Part shown: piece by piece, positions 58,355 to 64,000 of the stretch | Numbering within the stretch: position 1 is the stretch's first letter | How the letters are laid out: each line of letters starts with the position of its first letter | Assembly (NCBI RefSeq): GCF_046097595.1 | Contig: NZ_JBJUVG010000003.1 | Coordinates: 62,001-126,000 of the forward strand | From: Peptococcus simiae | Lineage (GTDB): Bacteria; Bacillota; Peptococcia; Peptococcales; Peptococcaceae | Length of the DNA stretch: 64,000 nt | Direction of reading: 5' to 3' | Program-made: the position numbers and the translations under genes | The notes under the pieces: generated by a model | What the model saw: only the letters and a program-made list of their open reading frames with translations | The model's database searches: none | Told to the model about the DNA's origin: nothing

Positions 58355-59002
58355 TTGTTTGAATTAAGAGGGGTACAGTTTAAAGGCATCCTCCATATTC
58401 CCGATTTAGAAATAGAGGAGGGGGCGGTTACGTCTATTGTCGGTAGCAGTGGCAGCGGCAAGACCACCCTTTTGCGGATGCTCAATAAAATGATTAGTCC
58501 TGACCGAGGGACTATTTACTGGCAAAGTCGGGACCTGGCCGACCTGGATGCAGTCGACCTCCGCCGGCAGGTGGTCATGCTGGGTCAGCGGCCGGTGATT
58601 TTTCCGGGTACGGTGGCCGATAACCTCCAGCTGGGCCGCCAGCTGGCCGACCAGGCCTCGGCTGAAGAAGGAGCCCTCCGGCAGGTGCTGGCACAGGTGG
58701 CCTTAGACAAGGCGCTGGAGGAGTCGGCTAAGGACCTGTCCGGCGGGGAGGGTCAGCGCCTGGCCCTGGGCCGAATCCTGCTCATGGATCCAGCGGTCTA
58801 CCTTTTGGATGAACCGTCTTCAGCCTTAGATGAGCAGACGGCGGTAGAGGTCATCGGGGCCCTGGTCCGCCAGGTGCGGGCCAAGGGGAAGACGCTGGTT
58901 ATGGTCACCCATGCGCCGGCCATCGCTGAAAGCTATTCGGACCGGATCATCAGTCTGGAACACGGGCGGGTCAAGGCCTGCCGGGAGTTGGCCCATGGCT
59001 GA
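58355..59002 (+). CDS. fetA: Iron-export ABC transporter ATP-binding protein (FetA-like)
   Basis: A 215-residue ABC ATPase starting at TTG 58355 (FELRGVQFKGILH) behind GAGAGGTGA. Walker A is GSSGSGKTT, the signature is LSGGEGQR, and Walker B is VYLLDEPSSALD. It pairs with the UPF0014 permease that overlaps by 8 bp. That pair is the FetAB (YbbLM) system, linked in enterobacteria to iron export and peroxide resistance. Confidence 0.85.
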   Translation: MFELRGVQFKGILHIPDLEIEEGAVTSIVGSSGSGKTTLLRMLNKMISPDRGTIYWQSRDLADLDAVDLRRQVVMLGQRPVIFPGTVADNLQLGRQLADQASAEEGALRQVLAQVALDKALEESAKDLSGGEGQRLALGRILLMDPAVYLLDEPSSALDEQTAVEVIGALVRQVRAKGKTLVMVTHAPAIAESYSDRIISLEHGRVKACRELAHG

Positions 59003-59789
59003 AGGCATTGTTCATTTAGGCCTTTGGCAGGGGTTGGCGGCCTATGCCTTCATTCTCCTGGTCTTGGCCCTGGCCCGGTATGCCGGGATCCGGCGGGGGA
59101 AGATGATTGTCCTGGCCTCCATGCGGATGACCCTCCAGCTGGTCCTGGTGGGCTATGTGCTCATCTATGTCTTTGACAACCCGGCGCCGATTATTACCCT
59201 GCTGATTTTAGGGGTCATGGAAGTCTTCGCTATTTTTAATATCTATAAAAGGACCGGCATTCGCCAGGCACCCCGCCTGCAGAAGAGCCTGGCCATCGCT
59301 ATGGTCAGTGGGACCGGCCTCTGTATGCTCTACTTTTTAGTGGCCGTCCTGGCCGCTGATCCCTGGTATAACCCCCAGTATGTGGTGCCCCTGGGCGGGA
59401 TGATTGTGGGCAATTCCATGACCGCCCTGGCCCTCTGCGCCAACCGGCTCCTGGCCGACTTACAGGCCCAGCGCGCCATGGTCGAAGGGGCCCTCATGCT
59501 TGGGGCAAGACCCAAGAAGGCCCTGGCGCCCCTGCTCCGGGCGGCCTTTGATGCCAGCCTCCTGCCGACCATTAATTCCATGGTGGGCATGGGGATTGTC
59601 TTTTTGCCGGGCCTGATGACCGGGCAAATCCTGTCCGGGGTCTCGCCTTTGGTGGCCATCAGCTACCAGATCATCATGATGCTCTCTATTCTGGCCAGTG
59701 TGGCCCTATCGGTCTTTATCTTCCTCCAGCTATCGGTCCGGGCCTTTTTCAATGAAAATGCCCAGCTCAGCCTGGAAGGGGAGGCATAA
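58995..59789 (+). CDS. fetB: Iron-export ABC transporter permease (FetB/UPF0014)
   Basis: A 264-residue membrane protein with about seven helices, starting at ATG 58995 inside fetA. It has the UPF0014 landmarks RMTLQLVLVGYVLIYVF, GGMIVGNSMTALALCANRL, GARPKKALAPLLR, and the late FLPGLMTGQILSG. Together with FetA it should export iron. Location near superoxide and peroxide defences in the same window fits a role in limiting Fenton chemistry, but that is inference. Confidence 0.88.
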   Translation: MAEGIVHLGLWQGLAAYAFILLVLALARYAGIRRGKMIVLASMRMTLQLVLVGYVLIYVFDNPAPIITLLILGVMEVFAIFNIYKRTGIRQAPRLQKSLAIAMVSGTGLCMLYFLVAVLAADPWYNPQYVVPLGGMIVGNSMTALALCANRLLADLQAQRAMVEGALMLGARPKKALAPLLRAAFDASLLPTINSMVGMGIVFLPGLMTGQILSGVSPLVAISYQIIMMLSILASVALSVFIFLQLSVRAFFNENAQLSLEGEA

Positions 59790-59818
59790 AAAAACCGCCG
59801 GGCCAAAGCCGGGCGGTT
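59787..59818 (-). terminator. Terminator of the ApbE lipoprotein gene
   Basis: AACCGCC (59793-59799) pairs with GGCGGTT (59812-59818), with a run of T on the minus strand. It may also act for fetB. Confidence 0.75.
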
Positions 59819-59832
59819 GGGGTCGATAGGTG

Positions 59833-61014
59833 TTAGCCCTTGACAGAGATGATGTCCGGGGCCGGTCTGTTATTGGGGATGTAGCTGTTGGCGATACCGC
59901 CGGTGACAGCGACCTGTTCATTGTCATAGTAGAGGACCATGTCAAATTCATCGGCGTGCTGGCGCCAGTAGTCAATGGCCTTGGCCGGCCCCATGACATA
60001 GAGGGCCCGGGAGAGGGCACTGGCAGTGGCCCCGTTTTTGGCGATGACGCTGACCGAATTGAGGCCGTTGACGGCCGGCATGCCGGTCTGGGGGTCCAGG
60101 ACAGAGTGCCAGGTCTGGCCATCGGCCTGGAACTGGCGCTGGTAGTCGCCGGTGGTGATGACGGCCTTGTTGTTGACGTTGACCTGGCCGATATAGCCCA
60201 GGTCCGATTTGGGGTCTTGGATCCCGACCCGGAAGTCGGTCTTGTCCGGGTGGCGGCCCAGGACCTGCACATTGCCATCGATAATGACCAAGCCGGAAGT
60301 GATGTCCTGCTGGCGCAAGACTTCCATGAGCCGGTTGGAAAGGGCCCCCTGGCTGATGCCGCCAAAGTCTAAGCCCATGCCGGCCTGGGCAAATTTGACC
60401 TGGCCGGTCTGGGGGTTGACCCGGATATCCTTGGGGTTGGTTAGGGCCAGGGCCTGGCTGAGGGACTGGTCGTCAGGCCGGCGGTAGTCACCGGTGTCAA
60501 AGCCCCACAAGTGGGTGATCGGATAGAGGGCCACATTATAGGCCCCGCCGGTGCTGGTGTAAATGGCCATGGCCTTGTCGAAAAGGGCGATGGCCTCGGG
60601 GCTTAACTTGCCCTCGCCGCTTTTATTGAGGGCGGCCACTTCGCCACCGTCACTGGTGGCGGAAAAGATATGGTTAAAGCGGTTGACCTCACTGAAGGCC
60701 GCCGCCATGGCCTTCTGGGCCTGGGCCTTGTCAGCAGCAAAGAGCCGGATATGGATGGTGGTATCCAGGGCAAAGCCGTCTGCATCGGCAGAGACCGGGG
60801 CCTTGGCATAGCCGCTGTCCCCGTAAGTGATGGGGGGCAGGTCCATGCTTTCAAAGGCAGCGCTATCGGCAGCCGGGTCTGCTTTTTGACTGGTTACTGC
60901 CGCCTTGCTGGTAGCGTCGTTCTTGTCAGTTTCTTTGGCCGGCTCGGCAGCCGACTGACAGGCACTAAGGGCCAGTGCGCCGATGATACAAATAGAAACA
61001 AAGGACTTTTTCAT
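59833..61014 (-). CDS. apbE: FAD:protein FMN transferase (ApbE lipoprotein)
   Basis: A 393-residue lipoprotein (lipobox LSAC, C19) with a Lys/Asp/Ala-rich linker and an ApbE domain from about residue 75. It has TTIHIRLFAADKAQ, NRFNHIFSATSDGGEVAALN, FAQAGMGLDFGGISQGALSN (the conserved D-GG region), and VVIDGNVQVLGRHP. ApbE attaches FMN to threonine residues of Rnf/Nqr-type flavoproteins outside the membrane using FAD. Its flavoprotein target is not in the window. Confidence 0.92.
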   Translation of the reverse strand: MKKSFVSICIIGALALSACQSAAEPAKETDKNDATSKAAVTSQKADPAADSAAFESMDLPPITYGDSGYAKAPVSADADGFALDTTIHIRLFAADKAQAQKAMAAAFSEVNRFNHIFSATSDGGEVAALNKSGEGKLSPEAIALFDKAMAIYTSTGGAYNVALYPITHLWGFDTGDYRRPDDQSLSQALALTNPKDIRVNPQTGQVKFAQAGMGLDFGGISQGALSNRLMEVLRQQDITSGLVIIDGNVQVLGRHPDKTDFRVGIQDPKSDLGYIGQVNVNNKAVITTGDYQRQFQADGQTWHSVLDPQTGMPAVNGLNSVSVIAKNGATASALSRALYVMGPAKAIDYWRQHADEFDMVLYYDNEQVAVTGGIANSYIPNNRPAPDIISVKG

Positions 61015-61165
61015 AGTACCCGTATCCTCCTAAAGGTAATGTATGGCTAAAGTAGCACAAGGGCGAGGCACTTGTCAACTGAAGCCCTCGGTCCCGGGAG
61101 GATTGTGGTTTTATCTTAAGAGATGTCAGTAATGAACCGACCGGATGTCGGATGAGGAGGCAAAT

Positions 61166-61795
61166 ATGCAAGCAGCGAGAAAAATCATGATGACCTTTAC
61201 CGAAGGAGATAGCCCGGTCTGGCGGGAGCTCCTGGTCCCCTACCAGGCCACGGCTGCAGACTTGGGCCGCTGGCTGAGCCTGGCCGGAGGCTATAGCGGC
61301 CGGGAAAGCTGGGAGCTCCTCTGCCATGAGTTCAAAATGCGGATTACCGAAGACCGGCAGCTCCTGGATGAAGCCAAGGCCCTCAAGGCCCAGCGCCGGG
61401 CCGAGGCAGAGGCCAAGGGGGAAGAAGTGGCCGAAGTGGCCGGCGAAACCATGATCGTCCGGGCATCGGACCTCCCCCTGGACCCCTTCTTAGCCGACCA
61501 CCCTAAGCTCACCTTTATTTATGACATGACCGACGAATGGCGCTGGGAGATGACCGCCGAGGATATGGACGAGCCGGTGGCCGGCCAGCTCCCCCGCCTA
61601 ATCCAGGGGATGGGGACGGCCCCCTTTGTCGGTGTCGGTGGCCTGCAGGGCTACTATGACTTGGTCAGTGAGCTCACCGAGGATGGGCCGGAGGCCAAGG
61701 CCATCAGGGACTGGCTGGACCGGGCGGGCCTCTTCTTTTATGACGCCGACCGGGTCCAGGCCGCCCTGGGTCAAGAAGGGGAAAATAAGCAGTAA
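61166..61795 (+). CDS. Plasmid pRiA4b ORF-3-like family protein
   Basis: A 209-residue protein starting at the ATG 61166 behind GAGGAGG. The C-terminal half has KLTFIYDMTDEWRWEMTAED, an aromatic-rich pattern of the pRiA4b ORF-3 family, and GVGGLQGYYDLVSEL, matching the family's GG.pG.ee. segment. An insertion rich in Lys, Glu and Ala (about 68-95) separates the two halves and is likely a coiled-coil. The family is common on plasmids and transposons and its function is unknown. It stands alone before the his operon with no other mobile-element gene nearby. Confidence 0.7.
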   Translation: MQAARKIMMTFTEGDSPVWRELLVPYQATAADLGRWLSLAGGYSGRESWELLCHEFKMRITEDRQLLDEAKALKAQRRAEAEAKGEEVAEVAGETMIVRASDLPLDPFLADHPKLTFIYDMTDEWRWEMTAEDMDEPVAGQLPRLIQGMGTAPFVGVGGLQGYYDLVSELTEDGPEAKAIRDWLDRAGLFFYDADRVQAALGQEGENKQ

Positions 61796-61798
61796 GGG

Positions 61799-61827
61799 TT
61801 GACGGAAACACTTTACTGGGCTAAAAT
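61799..61827 (+). promoter_or_regulatory. Promoter of the his operon
   Basis: TTGACG (61799-61804) and TAAAAT (61822-61827), spacer 17 bp. The leader to hisZ is about 85 bases, with no obvious T-box. Confidence 0.75.
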
Positions 61828-61915
61828 GGTGATACATCGTGGTAACACGTTAATTAGATAAAGCAACCGTGCGGCCAGGCCGCAGTGATTTTTCCTGTGA
61901 AAGGAGCCCAGAGCA

Positions 61916-63103
61916 ATGAAAATGGCAGGCTTAACCCCGGAAGGATCTGGGGATGTCCTGATGCCCCAGGCGGCCCGGGAGTACCGGGTAGCCGGTGACT
62001 TGCGCCGCTTATTCGGCCGCTATGGCTATGAAGAAGTGCGGACACCGGGCCTCGAGTATTATGACGTTTTTACCGATAAAAAACGCTACTTTCCCCAAGA
62101 AAATATGGTGAAGTCCATAGACCGCCATGGCCGGCTGACGGTCGTCCGGCCGGATGCCACCGTCCCCATTGCCCGCTTGGTGGCCAGCAAGCTTTCCGGC
62201 AAGGCCCTGCCCCTGCGGCTCTTTTATGACGAAATGATTTTTAGAAACTCCTCCACCCTCCAGGGCTTTTCCAATGAAATGCACCAGTGCGGGGTGGAGC
62301 TGCTGGGCAGCCGGGCCTACCGGGCCGATGCGGAAATGATTGCCCTTAGTTGTGCCGCCCTCAAGGCAACCGGCCTGACCAGTTACCGGCTGGAGCTGAG
62401 CCATGTAGGGGTTGTGGAGGCCCTGATCCGGGCCCTGGCAGTGGATGAGGACCTGGCTGACCAGATCCGGACCTCCCTGGAAGAGAAAAACTTCTCCCGG
62501 CTCAGGGACCTCCTGGCCCCCTATGGCCAGGGGCCGGTCGTCGAAGCCTTCCTGGCCCTGCCTGGCCTTTTCGGCGACTATGCTATTTTAGACAAGGCCC
62601 GGGCCCTCCTGGTCCCGGCCAGTCCGGAAGTGGGGCCAATCCTGGATGAGCTGGCCCGACGCTATGCCCTGGCCCAAAGCCTCTGCCGGGAGGATCACAT
62701 CATGTTGGACCTGAGCCTGACCAACCAGGCCGACTACTACACCGGCCTGGTCTTTCGCGGCTATGTGGGCGGCAGCGGCGAGGCGGTCCTGTCCGGTGGC
62801 CGCTATGACAGCCTCCTGGAGACTTTTAACTACCCCATTCCGGCCATTGGCTTCGGCGTCCGGGTGGACCTCATTGCCCAGGTCCTGAACCGCCGCCGGC
62901 GGCCGGAGACAGAGCCCTTTTACCTCCTCTATGCAGGGCCGGAGGACCTACCTGCCGCCCTCAGTTGGCGGGCAGACCGGTCAGACCGGCTGGTCCTGGC
63001 CATGGCTGACCGGGTGGAGGACCTCGAAGAAGAGGCGGCCCGCTTAGGGGCCCGAGGAATCATCATCTATAAAGATGGCGACATACACTGGCAGGAGGAC
63101 TGA
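61916..63103 (+). CDS. hisZ: ATP phosphoribosyltransferase regulatory subunit
   Basis: A HisRS-like paralogue, 395 residues, without tRNA-charging ability, that joins short-form HisG to make the active ATP phosphoribosyltransferase. It has TPEGSGDVLM at the start, RYFPQENMVKS, and GRLTVVRPDATVPIARL and QCGVELLG of the class II fold, but no C-terminal anticodon-binding domain. Start after AAAGGAG. It ends one base before hisG. Confidence 0.92.
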   Translation: MKMAGLTPEGSGDVLMPQAAREYRVAGDLRRLFGRYGYEEVRTPGLEYYDVFTDKKRYFPQENMVKSIDRHGRLTVVRPDATVPIARLVASKLSGKALPLRLFYDEMIFRNSSTLQGFSNEMHQCGVELLGSRAYRADAEMIALSCAALKATGLTSYRLELSHVGVVEALIRALAVDEDLADQIRTSLEEKNFSRLRDLLAPYGQGPVVEAFLALPGLFGDYAILDKARALLVPASPEVGPILDELARRYALAQSLCREDHIMLDLSLTNQADYYTGLVFRGYVGGSGEAVLSGGRYDSLLETFNYPIPAIGFGVRVDLIAQVLNRRRRPETEPFYLLYAGPEDLPAALSWRADRSDRLVLAMADRVEDLEEEAARLGARGIIIYKDGDIHWQED

Positions 63104-63104
63104 C

Positions 63105-63728
63105 ATGTTGAGAATAGCCTTAACCAAGGGCCGGCTGGAAAAGGAAGCTGTGGCCCTCATGAAGCACGCCGGTTACGATACCGAGGCCCTGGCCGACAAG
63201 GGCCGCCGCCTGATCCTGCCGGTCGGCGATGATATAGAGGTTTTACTGGCCAAGGCCCCGGATGTTATCACCTATGTCATCCATGGGGTCTGTGACCTGG
63301 GGATTGTCGGTAAGGACACCATCATGGAATACGGCGGCTCCTTTTACGAAGTCCTGGACCTGGGCTTCGGCAAATGCCGCTTTGCCCTGGCCGTCCCCAA
63401 GGGGAGTGACTTTTATGCCGATGGCATTAGCCACCGGATCGCCAGCAAGTACCCCAATGTCACCCGGGACTATTTTGCGCGGAAGGGCATGGATGTGGGT
63501 ATAATAAAAATAGAAGGGTCTGTTGAATTGGCGCCCCTGGTGGGCCTGGCAGACGGCATTGTTGATATTGTTGAAACCGGGACCACCCTCAAGGAAAATG
63601 GTCTGGAGGCCATTGAGGATGTTGCGGACCTGTCTGCCCGGCTCATTGTCAATACAGCGGCTATGAAGCTCAAGTACCCGGCCATAGAAGCCTTTATCGA
63701 CCGGATTGCCCAGGAGGTGGACCAATGA
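63105..63728 (+). CDS. hisG: ATP phosphoribosyltransferase, short form
   Basis: First enzyme of histidine synthesis; 207 residues starting at ATG 63105 behind CAGGAGGA. The short length lacks the regulatory C-terminal domain, so HisZ, encoded just upstream, is required. It has LRIALTKGRLEKEAV, VCDLGIVGKDTIMEYG and DIVETGTTLKENGL. The stop overlaps the hisD start (ATGA). Confidence 0.95.
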   Translation: MLRIALTKGRLEKEAVALMKHAGYDTEALADKGRRLILPVGDDIEVLLAKAPDVITYVIHGVCDLGIVGKDTIMEYGGSFYEVLDLGFGKCRFALAVPKGSDFYADGISHRIASKYPNVTRDYFARKGMDVGIIKIEGSVELAPLVGLADGIVDIVETGTTLKENGLEAIEDVADLSARLIVNTAAMKLKYPAIEAFIDRIAQEVDQ

Positions 63729-64000
63729 TTACAGAACTAGCACTGGGGAGCCCGGCCTGTGACCGTTTCCTTGACCGCCTGGCCAGCCGCATCCAGGCCC
63801 CGGACCCGGACATGTTGGCCCGGGTCGAGGCCATCCTGGCTGCGGTCCGGACCGAGGGCGATGCCGCCCTTTGCCGCTTTAGCGAAGCATTTGATGGCTT
63901 TAAGGGGCCAGTGACCTTTTTGACCCCGGCTGACTGTCAAGTGGCCCTGGAAGGCCTGGACCCCGGCCTGCAGGCAGCCCTGGACAAGGCCGCCCGGCAC
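63725..64000 (+). CDS. hisD: Histidinol dehydrogenase, N-terminal part (partial)
   Basis: The window ends inside this gene; 92 codons are visible. The N-terminal EAILAAVRTEGDAALCRFSE followed by FDGF matches the HisD start (ILxxVRxxGDxAL...FDG). It catalyses the last two steps of histidine synthesis and, after hisZ-hisG, fits the operon order of many Bacillota. The catalytic domain lies beyond the window. Confidence 0.85.
   Translation, partial: MITELALGSPACDRFLDRLASRIQAPDPDMLARVEAILAAVRTEGDAALCRFSEAFDGFKGPVTFLTPADCQVALEGLDPGLQAALDKAARH

Noticed and set aside
61828..61915. T-box leader before hisZ
   Set aside because: The leader is under 90 bases and lacks the T-box antiterminator core sequence.

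Overview
The window is a GC-rich, densely packed bacterial chromosome segment with no rRNA, tRNA, insertion sequence, CRISPR array or phage gene that I can see. The gene content points to an anaerobic, Gram-positive-lineage member of the Bacillota, probably class Clostridia and perhaps Peptococcaceae-like. This is inferred from protein families only: an Ahb-type siroheme-dependent heme route, superoxide reductase with AhpCF and no catalase, CsaB plus a DUF5693 membrane protein, FabT/FabK-type fatty acid synthesis, stalk-domain surface proteins, and strong AAGGAGG ribosome binding sites.

Layout. 1-1037: the tail of a lipoamide-dehydrogenase-like gene, then murB. 1056-6290: a methionine block (promoter, SAM-I riboswitch, metY, metA, metN, metI, metQ). 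6431-13450: an HD-domain protein, an envelope group (DUF5693, csaB, wecA/tagO-like, SH3b protein), and an ECF sigma/anti-sigma pair. 13580-22960: an EF-G paralogue, a 1-Cys peroxiredoxin, an ArAE-like membrane protein, a SWIM-SNF2 ATPase, and walJ-htrA. 23000-27300: a DUF3783/FIVAR-like protein followed by ahbC-ahbD-ahbA-ahbB and a small membrane protein. 27388-30971: an SSS symporter with lutB-lutC but no lutA. 31188-36080: an esterase, ahpC-ahpF and a stalk-domain protein.

36250-46797 is the most coherent regulatory unit: a complete type II fatty-acid synthesis operon, acpP-accB-accC-accD-accA-fabT-fabH-fabK-(FabK paralogue)-fabD-fabG-fabF-fabZ. Most genes overlap by a few bases. Three near-perfect TTTGATNNTCAAA palindromes sit over and around the promoter. 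They match the known FabT operator, and the presumed FabT repressor is encoded inside the operon.

46871-55375: mntP, a second stalk-domain protein, a Fic-fold protein that has lost the catalytic His, an SdpR/SdpI-like repressor-membrane pair with a perfect 21-bp inverted repeat at its promoter, a glutathione-peroxidase family protein, trmB, a thioredoxin-like protein, cysE-cysS, and superoxide reductase. 55469-61795: a DNA glycosylase-cupin fusion, a nicotinamidase-like hydrolase, a dicarboxylate/amino-acid:cation symporter, fetA-fetB, an ApbE lipoprotein, and a pRiA4b ORF-3-like protein. 61799-64000: the start of a histidine operon (hisZ-hisG-hisD, cut by the window end).

Most of the window is ordinary metabolism. 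The best candidates for new biology are the SdpR/SdpI-like operator architecture, the double-mutant Fic protein, the glycosylase-cupin fusion, the DUF3783-FIVAR-like protein at the head of the heme operon, and the FabK paralogue with a four-cysteine motif. All functions are assigned by motif recognition; no database search was run.
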